Notes: generated by a model not told the origin, from the letters alone. A DNA stretch of 64,000 nucleotides from Sindora glabra (GCA_020226215.1 CM035235.1:74425283-74489282), one strand, 5' to 3'; counted from the first letter of the stretch, positions 24,381 to 36,515 are shown. Numbers and translations: made by a program.

Positions 24381-24847
24381 TCCCTTTTTCCTATATTTCT
24401 CAAAAGCTGGATAGTTGTTCTGTCGATCATTGAAAAGTGGTTCTATAAGATATATATTTATGAAATGTATATATACATTTTTTTAGTAATCAATTGCAAA
24501 ACCTACAAATTTTATTTTTGGACAATATATGCAAAAAAAACGTATATTTAAATTATTATAAATTTATTTATTTTAAATTTTTATTTATAATATCTATTTT
24601 AATCTCTATAAATAAGTATTATAACATGGTCTCCTCATATTTTATCGTCTTGAATTATTATGACTTTGATGGATAAACATGAGAAGAATGAAATAAACTT
24701 CAATTAAATTACAAATAAGTATACACCGTACTTTTATCACCCGTGGAAGTACCAAATCTTTCTTCAAGGAAACTTCTAATATCACAAAGAAATAAGAATC
24801 CACAAAATATTCAAAGTCAAACCTTTCTTATTCAATCAAATTCTAAT

Positions 24848-26401
24848 TTATTCTCTACTTTCAACCCTTTTCTCGATCCTCACCGGAAACCCGCCCTTCA
24901 TTTTGGACGTCAAGAACGCAATGAACTCCGGCTCCACCCCCTCAGCCTCTGCTGGCACCACCCTGAACCGCCTTAAAATTCCCGCCACCAACCTTTTCAT
25001 CTGCAAAAATGCCATTTCCTTCCCCAAACAAATCCGGGGACCTGCCTGAAACACCGGATAACTGAATGAATCCCTTGCCACAAATTTCCACTTGCCTGTA
25101 CCCGAATCCGGTGTCTTAAGCCGCTCCAACCACCTCTCGGGTCGAAACTCAGCCCAATCCGGACCCCACAGCTCTTCCAATCTACCCATAGCATATACAT
25201 GATACGTCACTCTCATCCCCCTCTTCACCACCGTCCCGTCCGGCAAAACGTCGTCCTCAGCAGCCTCCTTCGCATCCATCGGCACCGGAGGGTAGAGCCT
25301 CATGCTTTCCGACAAAGCAGCGTGAGTATAAACCATGTCCTTAACTTCATCGTACACGGAGGCTTCGGATTTTTCTCTAATTTCCTTAAGAATCTCGTGC
25401 TCTACTTCTGGGTTCTTCGATAATAGCCAGAAAAACCAGGTGAGAGCCGCCGAAGTCGTGTCCTTTCCGGCCAATATGATACTTATAACTACATCCGTCA
25501 CAAATTCCTCCTCGGAATGCCCCGAGCTCAGAAACCGTGAGAGCATGTCCAGTGAATCAAGCGAAGCCTTTTCGTGGAGTTCTTGTTTCTTTTCTCTGAT
25601 GATTTTCTTAGCAAATTCACGAACTTCAGAAATCGCAGCTCTCAGCTGATTCTCAGATCCTATGTTGAATTGCTTCTGGATTTTCCAGAATATGGGAGCT
25701 TCGTGTCTGAACCTTTTGCTGCTAATTTCCGTAGCATATTCAAAAGCCTGCGCGAACTTGGTTTGCTCCAGAGATGGGGACAGGTATGCCGGGTCGTACC
25801 CGAATGCTATTTTGCAAATGTTGTCGAATGCGAATCGTTGGAGGATGTCTTGGAAATCAAGCACTCTGTTTTCAACGGCTGCGGTACCGAGAATGGGCAC
25901 GAGCTGGTCGGAAATTTCAGTGTCTACAACTTGTTCGACGAACTTACGCAGGGATTTTGTGTTAAATTCGTGACTAGCGACTTGCCTCTGGAATTTCCAG
26001 GTTTGACCGTCGGCGTTGAAGATTCCATTGCCTAGAAAATCGGTGAGGGTAGTGCGAGAGCTGTCTCCTTTCTGATAAATGGGAAAATGGGTTTTGAGAA
26101 TGTGTTCGACGACGGCGGGATTGGCGGTGAAGACCCGTCGCCGGCCGCCGAGACGGTGGAGGGTGAAGGTGTTGGAGGGTGAGATTAGAAGAATTTCAGA
26201 GGTCCATTGTATAGGGCGGTCGGCGTTGGCTATAATGTCAAGATAGGAACCAATTATGGGATAAGATTTTGGGATAGTGACGGTGGATGATGGGAAGGGC
26301 TTCTTGTTGTGATTTGAGGAAGAAGCTCTGAGTTTGAGAAAGAGGAAGAGAGCAGGAAGAAGAAAGAAGAGGAAGTAAGGAGCTAAGAGTTGAATAAACA
26401 T
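24848..26401 (-). CDS. CYP94A-type cytochrome P450, fatty-acid omega-hydroxylase, tandem copy 2
   Basis: Intact single-exon gene of 517 codons with the same landmarks as the copy at 12169: signal anchor 4-23, AGKDTTSA 311-318, ESMR 365-368, FRPER 419-423, haem Cys458. Eleven residues differ from copy 1: L36F, G61D, R63P, F67T, Q87R, Q89R, I91F, L107P, F115S, A176V and T377A (copy 1 to copy 2). Pro107 agrees with the family norm, while DRPIQWT (61-67) departs from it. F115S lies just before the B-C region (substrate recognition site 1), so substrate preference could differ. Positions 61, 63 and 67 need seven base changes within about 20 bases, unlike the nearly identical remainder. It is likely expressed in the same way as copy 1, since the 5' flanks are nearly identical. 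ER-membrane enzyme by family knowledge. Confidence 0.95.
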   Translation of the reverse strand: MFIQLLAPYFLFFLLPALFLFLKLRASSSNHNKKPFPSSTVTIPKSYPIIGSYLDIIANADRPIQWTSEILLISPSNTFTLHRLGGRRRVFTANPAVVEHILKTHFPIYQKGDSSRTTLTDFLGNGIFNADGQTWKFQRQVASHEFNTKSLRKFVEQVVDTEISDQLVPILGTAAVENRVLDFQDILQRFAFDNICKIAFGYDPAYLSPSLEQTKFAQAFEYATEISSKRFRHEAPIFWKIQKQFNIGSENQLRAAISEVREFAKKIIREKKQELHEKASLDSLDMLSRFLSSGHSEEEFVTDVVISIILAGKDTTSAALTWFFWLLSKNPEVEHEILKEIREKSEASVYDEVKDMVYTHAALSESMRLYPPVPMDAKEAAEDDVLPDGTVVKRGMRVTYHVYAMGRLEELWGPDWAEFRPERWLERLKTPDSGTGKWKFVARDSFSYPVFQAGPRICLGKEMAFLQMKRLVAGILRRFRVVPAEAEGVEPEFIAFLTSKMKGGFPVRIEKRVESRE

Positions 26402-27707
26402 TTTTGAAAGTTGGAGAGAAGGAGAAGCAGAACTGATGTGAGTAAGTTTGAATGGCTATTTGATTATTTATTTTATACTTGAAATCAGAATCAGCCAGTT
26501 TCGTAAGGGATGTCGTCAGCTATCAATTACCAAACTGAATCTTCGGAACGCCGAAACAATGCGCGTCGGCCTTCCGTGTCTTGCGTTCTTAGGAGATAGT
26601 AATGTCGTCAGCAATGACTAGAAATACACGCAGAAATTTCTCTGCAACATACCGTGTTGGTCTTCAATCTGGATGCCTTGGTTGGCAACCTTTTTCCGGA
26701 AAAAAATAGTGGGCAAAGCAAGGCATCTTTACACGAATGAAAATTCTTAGATACACTTTTCATATATGTACTGGATCAGAATAAAAAAATAATATATTAC
26801 ATAATACTTAAAAATTTTAAAGAGAGTGCAAAATCTTACCCTAAAAATATTGTTTTTAAATATCTCTATTATTATTATTATTATTATTAAATACATAAAA
26901 GTGATTAATTATTTTATGAGTTTTTATTTTTGAAAGAAATGACTAAAGAAATCAACTGCTTTTTATTAATCAGCAACACGCGTGGGTTCACCCATATGCA
27001 TGTTTTAATTTTCCTTTTTTTTGACATAAAACATGCAAATATTATCGTAAAGGTCATAAAATAATATATTTATAGTATAACCTAATTATATTACTTTTTG
27101 TATGGTTTAATATTTGATTTGTCATTTAATCATATAAAATTATGTATATTTAAATGAAAATATAAATCACATGCAATAAGGTCATACTCTTCCTAATGCT
27201 TGTACATCTCTTATAACGACAAAATTTATATCACAAATTGTGAATATAACAACATATGTTATAATCATTATGTATATTATATTTTTCATCATCAATATCA
27301 TTCCTATGCAAATGTCATGTAACAAAATCATACTTTTACACAATATTTCTTATAATTCATTTGATTGCAGAACTTATGCCACTATTAATAAACATGACAG
27401 CATTTGTTATGTTCATTATATGTATTCTTAATTGTTATTAATATCACTCCCAATCAAACTCTAATATAAATCATATTCTAATGTTATCTTTTTCATACTT
27501 TATACGATTGTTAAACTTATATCACTACTTGCAAATATGATAACAAGCATTCTAAACGACTATCATGCACATCATATTGTTGAAAGTATACATATAATGA
27601 ATGAGTTTATCATAAAATTATATAACAAAATCATACTCTTTAACAAAATTATCATATTTTACATAATTGCAAAATTTATAACACTACTTATGAACATAAT
27701 GACAGTA
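26402..27707. promoter_or_regulatory. Upstream region of CYP94A copy 2 plus ~150-bp array
   Basis: Nearly identical to 13723-15026, with ATT repeats near 26873 and the degenerate array from about 27200. There are no genes. Confidence 0.4.
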
Positions 27708-29721
27708 TGTCACACCCATAATATTTTGAGATTTTATTTCATTTATTTTATTAGCGGTTACGTAAATAAATTAGTAATTAGAATAGTTAAGAATAATTTT
27801 AAAGAAATGTTTAAGTTAAAGAGAATAGGATTTTATACTAAAAATAGCTAGAATGTGCTCCTATGGAAGGATGGGTGAAATGAAATTTAAATGAGGATGT
27901 ATAGAGGAGATTTAAAGAATTGATTTCCAACTTTACCCTTAAAAGAATTTCCTTTTTTATTACTTAGCCTACACACAATCATTTATCCCTATTTCTCTCT
28001 TCTTTCTTCTTTCCACGGAGCTCTCTCTCTCTCTCTCTCTCTCTCATACCATCTTCATCGTATTTTTTCAATTCAAGTAAATTCACAATAATCTAGCCAA
28101 GATTTCTAGATAATTGCTATCATTATTTCTTCTATCATTAATTTTTAGACTAGGGTTTGAGCTTTCATAATAAAGGAGGGAGTTAAGGTAATTTATTGAT
28201 TATTCTTTATATGATAATATGAATAGGTTATCATTTCTTTAACTAGCAACTTCAACTTCAACTTCATCCTTCCATCTCCTCTATATTCATTAGGTAAGTG
28301 AATAACTATTTAGGATTCTGAATTCTAGGTATTGTTTATTAAATTATTGTGCATGGATGACTAAAGATGAAATTAGAAGTTTAAACTAATTCCTTGATGG
28401 TAGTGTTAGTTGTTGTTTGTTGTTATGATTGGGAAAGATTGATAAATAGAGTTTGTGAGTTGAATTGATAAGTTAATTATGTATATATGGAATTTGAAAG
28501 AGAAATCTAGATTAAGCAGATGAATTTTATGATGAATTGGAAATTTCTAACTCCATACTCAAGTGTAATACTTAAGTATTGCCTTAAAATTGAGTTTGTA
28601 GGGCTAATACTCAAATACTATATTTGAGTAACTGAGAACCCTTTCGTCTTTGCCCACTAATAGTTGAGTATAGTACTTTTATGGTGAGAAAGACTTCCCA
28701 AACAACTATACTCAAGTATTAACATGCCGTAAACTTTTAAGTTGCCTATACTTGATTATAATAGTTGAGTATGGACTTTATTTTAAAAGTTCCATAGTTG
28801 GATACCAAACTTGATTATGCTTAAGTAATTATATTGGTTTCTTCCTTTAATCTTAATATAATGCCATGGTATGTACGATTATAAAATTTTTGGCTTAAAC
28901 ATGCATAGTATAATGTAAATATATGATTACCTATATTGCAATTGTTAAGTGTTAATGGTATGGATTAATCATGATGAGATAAATGATGAATAGTATTAAT
29001 GAAATGAAAGATTAAGTTAGGATGATATACATATAGAATTTTGATATATGTTCTAGATCTAGAAAACTATTTGTAAAAGAATAAAGCAGATCTTGAAGGG
29101 ACAAAAATATCATTTAAAAAGGAATAAGAATGATTTGAAATAGCATAAGGTGGTTTAATTGTTATTTTTTTTAATTATCTAATTGCTTGTTGATTTGTTT
29201 ATATAGTATAAGTTTTGTTAAGGTAAAATATGATTGTATCCATATGCTATATTAACTATTTGCTCTTATATATATCCTAATAGGTTATATACTTATTGAG
29301 AATTTGTCTCACTCCTTTTACTTTAAATGTTTTATAAATGCTTTTATGAAAGCTCTTTATCCACCACTAATGATCCAAAGATAAGGATTTTCTTAGAGCA
29401 GCCATGATTCCTATAGAATATAGCCATGATTTTTATCAAATATAGCTTAGTAAAAGGAATTAGAAGTTTGTATATGATATTTTGAACATGCTACTTCATA
29501 AACGACTATTGTAAATATAAAAAGCATATGTATATAAAATCAATTAAGTTTTCCTAAATTTTAGTTATTAGTATTTGTGTTGTGATGTCACATTAAGTGT
29601 AATACGCTTATGAAAATTAGTAAACAAAATCCATATTGATTGCGACTCACATTAGGTTTAGTAGAGTTATGAAAATTAGGAAATGGAATTTACACAAATC
29701 ACGACCTAGTGAGTTGTGATG
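27708..29721. mobile_element. 2.0-kb unclassified insertion, copy 2
   Basis: Tandem counterpart of 15027-17031, beginning TGTCACACCC and ending GAGTTGTGATG. It differs by scattered substitutions and an expanded CT repeat at 28020-28045. Confidence 0.5.
28020..28045. repeat. CT microsatellite, expanded in unit 2
   Basis: About thirteen CT repeats here, against an interrupted 'tttctctctc' at the same place in unit 1 (about 15341-15350). Confidence 0.8.
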
Positions 29722-30913
29722 TAATATTAACTATAATTTTTGTAATGCAAATATATGACCCATGAGCCAAAACAAGCCTATCATAAATTATATAGTAAAA
29801 TCATATTTTAATGAATACTTTTCATACTTCATACAATTATAAAATTTATGCAACTACTTAAGGATATAATAGCATTTTACATAGTATATGACTTTTATAA
29901 CAAAAAAAATGATAAAAAATCTTATGTGTGATGAGGAATCTAACCTTTTGTAAAGAGTAAATATAGTATATAGTCCTTTATTTATAAACATGATAATTAT
30001 TATATTTATCAAAATTTATAATTAACATTGTTAATCCCTTATCTTTTATTTTGCTATAATTATTAACCCTTTTCTTCACATGTAGTACTAAAATAGATCA
30101 TAAAACGAAGTTATTTAACTAAAAAGTAAGGATATATTTAGCATTATAAAGGTGTTGTTTAATAATTAATTTCAATATTCTTATTTATTAATATTTTATG
30201 TGAATGGAGGGACGGATATTTATAATAAAAATAAAAATAGGAAATCAATAATACTAATTATAAAATTTGATTAATATAATATTCATCAACTTTTTAAATA
30301 AGAGACTAATACTTTGTTTGGCTAGGGGTGAAAATGGAGGGAAAAAAATTGAAGGTGAAAGGAAATAGAAATGGAAGGGAAAGAAATTAGAGGTGAACGA
30401 GTTTTACCTTGGATTATTTGGAATTGGTGAAAATGGGAGAAGAAGAAATAGGAGTAAAATTGATTTCATTTCTTTGGAATGAGTAAAAATAGGTGAGAAA
30501 GAAAATAGAATTGAATCAAATGATTATAATACTATTATAATATATTATAAGGAAATAGTTATAATATTAATTCATCAAACTCAATTAAAAATTAATGATA
30601 TACTGATAAAATATTTTTTTAAATTTGCATATTTAATATTAAATAAATAAAATATTTTTCTTAATTATTTAGTAGTGCCCAATTATTTTTTCAAGTTTGT
30701 ATATTTAATATTTAATAATGCCCAATTATTATTTTTTGCCCATTATACTTGAAAACTAAACTTTTACCATTTTTTTAATATCATATAAACACAATATTAT
30801 TTAATATTATGTTCTTTTTTGTAATTTAAGAACTATTTCATTTGTGTCCTATAAATATGAGGATACAGTTATTAATTTTATCATTCTTTTTCATTGAAAA
30901 TTAAAATTATTAA

Positions 30914-31552
30914 ACTTTTATCAACTTTTAACATTTTTATTTCTTATATTTAAGCTTTTGTGACCACAAAAAATCTTTAATATTTCCTGCCAGTAAATTT
31001 GATCTATATAGATATGTTTCTTATTATTTTTAAATGAAAAGTTTATGTATAACATTTTTATAATTTCGAGTAAATTGATGTTAGAACTTTTATTTGATCA
31101 ATGCAAAAGAGGATATGCATAAAAAGATAATATAAATGAATTTTTTTTCTCTTTATATTATATTTTCATGAAGGGAAATATCAAAAGATCATTGTTAATA
31201 GTGGTCAATTTAATTTCAACTTTATCCTAGTATATTGAATAATTGAGGATTATTAAGAAGACTAATAATTTTTACAGAAACCAAAACCCATCGCCTTGCA
31301 CGACGTTGATGATGCTGTCTCCAACATCATGGTGCAAATCAAGTAGTTGAAGACGCTGGCGTCCTTCTTTGAACTATTCCTGATGGTTAGAATTGCTGCT
31401 CCAACGGGCTTCCTCCACCAAACAACTAGCACACTGTTGTGGGAAAGAAGTGAACACTAATGACAGCTTATTAGGAAACACAATTGGGAAAGGTATTACA
31501 TGTTCGTTTCGTTTTGTTGGCGACTGTGCTTTAGCCTTCTTCGTCGCAGTAA
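30914..31552. other. Intergenic flank left of the MULE
   Basis: AT-rich to about 31270, then a more balanced stretch (31280-31552) containing 'cttgcacgacgttgatgatg'. It has no long frame and I do not recognise it. It is the insertion site of the MULE: the right flank resumes at 41961. Confidence 0.4.
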
Positions 31553-31560
31553 TGGCTGCG
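31553..31560. other. Target-site duplication, left (TGGCTGCG)
   Basis: Eight bases, repeated exactly at 41953-41960 immediately outside the right terminus. MULEs usually make 8-11-bp duplications. Confidence 0.75.
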
Positions 31561-31745
31561 GGATAAAATACCATTTTAACATTTTTTACGAAACTTATTT
31601 CCGTTTTACCGTCCTTTCGAAACTTATTACCAAAATACCCACGTAGGGGGGAGGTGCCATTTGGGTTGGCGCCATGTGGGGGGGGCGCCATCCAGGATGG
31701 CGCCCCTGGCAACCTTTGAGGGTGCCATTCAAGGTGGCGCCCTTA
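31561..31745. repeat. Outer MULE left TIR with GGCGCC palindromes
   Basis: AT-rich terminal ~95 bases, then GC-rich hairpin words such as GGCGCCATCCAGGATGGCGCC-type arms (about 31687-31706) and GTGCCATT...GGTGGCGCC (31722-31741). It corresponds in inverted orientation to 41715-41952. Confidence 0.75.
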
Positions 31746-32442
31746 GTTCCATTTTTTTCAATTTTTCCTTTCAAAAATAATTAATTTTGATATCATTTGA
31801 AAATTAAAATTTTAAAAATAAATAATATATAATTGTGACTCAAAATAAATTTTTAAAAATAAATTACTCATTTTATAATTATATTTGATGTCATATAAAA
31901 ATATGTTAACTCCACTTTGATATCTAATATATAAATTTATTATAGGAATTAAATAAGAAAGTAGTAAATGATAATAATATAATGAATAAAAATAATAAAT
32001 ATTTAGTAAATAATTAAATATTATTTTAAAAATATAGGATCAATAAAGAATAATTACATAATTTATATTAATATCTCTCAAAATCTGATCCAATGACACT
32101 TAATATTTATCAATTTTTAAAATTATAAACTTTCAACGTTTGGAATTATATTATTACAAGTAATTCTTTAATATGTTATTACATATAAGTAAATTTATTG
32201 AATTATTCAATAATATTCTTTATTTACGAACTTGAAGATTGTTAAAAATGAAAAGAAATATAAAGAAATAAATATGTTTTTCTTATTTTGTATTTATTCT
32301 AATAATATTCTTGTCACTTTATATTTATCTCAATAAATTTTTTTTTTAATAAAAAGTAAATGCGAAATGATGAGGTTGAAGATAGTTGAAAATTTAAAAA
32401 AAATTATAATTCATTTTTTAAGAAACTATTTTGGCAATGAGA
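31746..32442. other. AT-rich internal MULE sequence, no gene
   Basis: Lies between the outer left TIR and the inner left TIR. It is very AT-rich with no frame. If the inner element is a later insertion, this is the 3' subterminal region of the outer element. Confidence 0.5.
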
Positions 32443-32665
32443 GGGAAAAGTACCGATTAACTATTTTTTAAGAAACTATTATTCGTTTTATCGTTCCTTC
32501 GAAATATTTTATCGAAATAAGCACAGAAGATACACACAGCGATGGAGAGACGCCAAATGGCGTGTAGAGGTACGGTAGACGAAATGGTGTCGTTGGTGCT
32601 GAAGGGAAGCGAAAGGACGGCAGGCGATATGGCACCTTTGGCCTACGGCACCCTCGCTCCTCATT
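32443..32665. repeat. Inner MULE left TIR
   Basis: Aligns with 31561-31745: ACCGATTAACTATTTTTTA / ACCATTTTAACATTTTTTA, then TTTTATCGTTCCTTCGAAA / TTTTACCGTCCTTTCGAAA. Its palindromic boxes are degraded (GACGCCAAATGGCGTG near 32551). Confidence 0.7.
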
Positions 32666-33369
32666 TCTAAGTTAATTAGCCAGTGACCGTGTCAACTATG
32701 AATCCAAGAGACTTGAATTTTGATACTGTACATGGGCAGCATCCCTATCTACGTTGACAATTGTACTACGTATTTTTATTCTTAAATATTTAGTGAACTC
32801 GATTCATAATGTATTAAATAAACACATCATTTAATGTCATTAACAAGGATGATGGTTATTTATCCTTCAAATATTATAATTAATATTATTAATTTTTTGA
32901 TATTTAAATAAATAATGAGAAAAAAATTTAATTAAAAAAATAAATATATATTTCACATTATGAATATAAAAGTTATTAAATTAATTTAATTTTTTTATTT
33001 ATTTTCACATGGTAAATAAAAAAAGAGTAAATAATTATAACAGTTGTGAAAGTATGATAATTAATAATGTTAGTTATTATATTTGGGAGATGTCCTTATC
33101 ATCATTTTTTTTTAAAATTAAATATTGCAATGATTTTGAATTTTATTATTATTTATAATTGTTAATACACAAGCAAGTAAAAATGTCGTATTAATTAAAA
33201 TCATCCTAAATGTTGATGTTTGGCAATAAAGTAGTAAAATCATCCTAAATATTGATGTTTGATAATAAAATAGTAAGATAAATGTACATAAATATACAAC
33301 AAACATAGAAAAGAAAGCTAATGTCTACGTAAGTGATGTCTAGTCCCACATTCAAGATCAGTAATGTGG

Positions 33370-35790
33370 CGGCCATATCTACTAACCCTCTACGCAGACT
33401 TGGGAGTCACATCCCCGGTGCCTGTGTCTCCTCTACCTCCAGCTCCCGCTCTGCCTCTACCCCTGGCTCCCGCTCTGCCTCCACCTCTACCTCTATCTAC
33501 AAGCTCTGAGTCGTTTGTTATCATGCCACCATGTGCTAATCCCTGATCCTGGGTATGCCAATCAAATGCAGGACGATATGGCTACGATGGACCTGCGTCA
33601 TCGGAAGGAAAGGCATAGAATGAAGATGAAACTCCTGGTATGTGTGGAAATACCTGGAATGAGGATGGAACACCAGGAGGAAACTGGTACATCTGGGATG
33701 ACGACGGCCCATATAGTGTAGCCGAAAACATGGTGGAGGATGAAGGATCATCAGGTGCAGTAGGGTACACATGAGATGAGGTAGTAACATCAGGCATCAT
33801 CGTCATGGTCTCCTAGGCAGTCGAAGGTGGAATCTGCTGCACTGTCGAAGTCGACGGAACATCAGCCTGCAATGTATGTCATGGAGCAGTGCGACGTCAT
33901 CGGGGAGAGCGAGGCTGATCATGGTCACCCTCCGCAGGGTCTGGGATATGATGGGCCTGGGGAGCTGGCTCCACATGTGAGTCAATAATCACATGATCAA
34001 CCTCCTAAATCGCATAAAGAATGGACTTCGTCGCTGATCTAAGGGCATCGAAGGTGAACACAGCCTGCCCCTCAGGGGTAGTGAAGTCCTGTAGTGTGGA
34101 AAGCTCATCTACTTGTGCAAATTTTTGACATTAAAGTTAGTTATAATACTGATGCATTTAAAGAAAATCAGATACAAAAAACTAGCACGCAATATTACCA
34201 CAAGGTCTAGCGCTCCCCCAACAGGTGTAATACATCGCCTGGTAACCCGTCTGTACCATGTCATGTAATCGGATTATGGTCCCAGAACTAGGCGTGTCGT
34301 CGGCTTGGCGGTAACGCACAAGTCTCGCCGGATATCCCAGAGTGTAATATATGGCTGATGGCGGATGTGCCACTCCTCATTATGCCGACCGGACAAGTGA
34401 AGGCAATGGACCTCCGCCACCTATTTCGGTGGCTCTGGAATAGCCTGGCATAGTCCAAATTGCCGCAAAACCCTATCAGGCGGGTGCCACTCGACAATCT
34501 GAAAGTGAATGAGCGGCACCACTGCTATCCACGTGCCGTGTCACTCCCATCAAAGCAGTACTGAGGCAGTGATGCGGTGACCTCCTCAGTGTACGAGATC
34601 TAGGCGATCTGAAGTTGTAAATTTAGGTTGTCATTTAAATACGCTAATGGAATGGACAAAGCCCTGAAATAAAGAAATCAATTATCCCCTACATACCTGG
34701 TCAAGTCGAAGACGGTCCAGCACGTATCTGTAATGGGGTAGGCTGTATGCCGGACTATCCTGGAACGTCTTCTGATAGTGCCACCTGCCAAGTACAATAA
34801 CAAAGTTAAACAACTTCGTAGTAAACTTAATTATAAGTGAAAGTTGAAAATTTTTCTAACCTGCGTGCTAAGGGGCCAATCCCTGCATCCCCCTCTGGTA
34901 TGTCTAAAACAGCTATTGCGGGGGCGATAGTGGGAAATCTATCCCAAGCCCAGAGCTGCAGTAGTAGGCAACAACCTCCTATCTCCCTGTAATCCGGAGC
35001 GGTGGCCTTGCAGAGCTCTCTGTACAGATAGGCCAGGCAAGCAGATCCCCAACTGTACGTCCCAGAGTCATGTAAATGTCCGATCAAGGGTAAGTGCATG
35101 AGGTGGACATATATGCCGGAATAGTCTGGAAATAACGTCCCACCAATGAGACGTAAAATATAAGCCCGGGCGAATCTCTGCATTGTCACCTCATCCGCAT
35201 CATCTGGAAGATGAGTGAAATGCCTTTCCAACCAACTCATCCTCAATCGCCCCCTCGGATGACATTCTCATCTACCGGTAACTGGAGTCCCAAATACTCC
35301 TCTATCAGGGCTCCCCATCCCCACACAGTGGGCCCCATCACTACTCGACCGTTAATGGGTAGGCCGAGCTGAAAAATAACATCCTGCAGGGTAATAGTCG
35401 TCTCTTCCTGCGGCATGTGAAAGGTGTGTGTCTCCAGCCTCCACCTTTTTACAAGAGCACTGATCAACTGATGGTCGATCGGCACAAACTCGCATATCGC
35501 TAAGCCGTAAAAGCCTACCTCTCGTAAAAAGGGGACAATCAACTCTGGCGGCTGCTGGTGATGGTAGTGATGAGCTCGTCGAATCCTGAGCACACGGTCA
35601 GGCTGCGAAAGAAAAAAAATCACCAATTATCACGTCTGACAATTCAGAATGGTTTATACTCGGATTAATTAAGATCTAACTATTTCCATACATGGCCAGC
35701 CCAAATCGACTGGGATATGTGTGAGGCCTGAGCCATCAGCAGTGAAGGATCCCGTGGTCCAGGATCAACGCGTCGGGATGTGGATGTCAT
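33370..35790 (-). pseudogene. Plant mobile domain (PMD/MAIN-like) gene, transposon-borne, decayed
   Basis: Reconstructable order on the minus strand: exon 35692-35790 (DPGPRDPSLLM), exon 35612 to about 34861 (IVPFLREVGFYG, RLETHTFHMPQEETTITL, then LRMSWLERHFTHLPDD and LLQLWAWDRFP), exon 34697-34784 (RYVLDRLRLDQ), exon from about 34609 (VEWHPPDRVLRQFG, TWYRRVTRR), and a Ser/Pro-rich tail to about 33370. These are the hallmarks of the PMD family (MAIN/MAIL1 relatives), whose host members act in silencing and genome stability and whose other members ride on transposons. Defects: a one-base loss in the C run 35250-35254 (frameshift), TAG for an expected Trp near 34602, another frameshift near 34530, and TAG stops near 34429 and 34005. 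Splice borders fit GT-AG with matching phases. Product non-functional. Confidence 0.85.
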
Positions 35791-36044
35791 CTGCCACAAC
35801 AAGCATTGCATTAGAATGAAATTTAAACACACTAACTTAACAAACTTGTGCAATTTAAGTACAAATAATATATCTTAAATTTAAATTATAATATATATAA
35901 ATAATATCATAAAATATAATTAATTATATTTTAAAAATTATAATTTTCGTATAAATAATTAATAACCTAAAAATTATGTATTTATTTCATATATAAATTT
36001 ATAAAATTTAATTAATTAAATATTAAATATTATGAAATGCGAAA

Positions 36045-36225
36045 TGGATTGGGGGAGGCACCAAATGAAATGGGCGCCAAGTGGAATAGCGCCTCCCAGC
36101 CCCTTTCCCCCCAACGGGCTAGGTGCAGCAAAGGCGCCATGTTGAAAGGCGCCTGGTGAATATTTTCAAAACCGCGGTAAAGCGAAAAAAAATTTATAAA
36201 ATTTTCGTATTTTGGTATTTAAACC
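36045..36225. repeat. Inner MULE right TIR with GGCGCC palindromes
   Basis: Contains GGCGCCATGTTGAAAGGCGCC-type arms (about 36133-36152) and GCACCAAATGAAATGGGCGCC-like arms, then ACCGCGGTAAAGCG and the terminal TATTTTGGTATTTAAACC. It matches the outer right TIR in orientation. Confidence 0.7.
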
Positions 36226-36515
36226 AAGTTGTATACACTTGGACGATTAACTTATGGTCGGTTCACATTACTAGTAATGGGGTAACATATATATACATAA
36301 TGACGTGTAATTTTACAACCATAAAAAAAAATACAGTGTGCGACCGTTACACTTATGATATTGGGTAACATACTCTATAACATATATACGAAAGTAAATA
36401 ATAAACATCAAGGTGTAGAAGGGCCTTCCTCCCCATGTAGCAGTGGGCAGCGCCTACGATTATGTCCTTCCATCTTACAATGACCGCATTTTTGCTTTAC
36501 ACCGCTCTCTTGAGG
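36226..36515. other. MULE sequence between inner element and transposase 3' end
   Basis: About 290 bases without a frame; it would be the 3' untranslated region of mudrA. Confidence 0.4.

Larger units (their letters stand above)
18235..30913. repeat. Direct tandem duplication, unit 2 (~12.7 kb, with a 1.3-kb extra insertion)
   Basis: Second copy of 6894-18237. After removing the insertion at 22357-23676 and one target copy, its length matches unit 1 to within about ten bases, so the two are a single event. The homology ends at about 30913, where 'attattaaac' replaces the unit-1 continuation. Confidence 0.93.
32443..36225 (-). mobile_element. Inner (nested) MULE carrying a plant-mobile-domain gene
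   Basis: The left end GGGAAAAGTACCGATTAACT and the inverted right end GGTTTAAATACCAAAATACG align with the outer element's termini. Inward, both sides have the related 'CGTTTTA.CG' / 'CGCTTTACCG' words and GGCGCC-type palindromes. It encloses one minus-strand gene whose start codon (35790) lies about 255 bases below the inner right TIR boundary, as expected if the TIR serves as promoter. I could not find a matching target duplication (flanks gcaatgaga and aagttgtat), so the precise ends or the nesting history are uncertain. An alternative is a single element with internally duplicated termini. Confidence 0.6.

Noticed and set aside
24494..24676. Small frames in the AT-rich flanks (also 14560-15170, 27240-27851, 60401-60604, 62701-62907)
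   Set aside because: They are rich in Ile, Asn, Tyr and Lys as expected from AT-rich non-coding DNA; those in the tandem units follow repeat copies and none resembles a protein family.
31374..31712. 112-codon minus-strand frame crossing the MULE left boundary
   Set aside because: It spans the target duplication and TIR, its Gly/Pro-rich start comes from the GGCGCC palindromes, and it has no recognisable domain.
32443..32665. Confident target-site duplication for the inner MULE
   Set aside because: Nine bases outside the two inner termini (gcaatgaga and aagttgtat) do not match, so I do not claim one.
33364..34000. Pro/Ser-rich frames on both strands at the end of the PMD gene as separate genes
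   Set aside because: The minus-strand frames fit the low-complexity C-terminal tail of PMD proteins; the plus-strand ones are their shadows.
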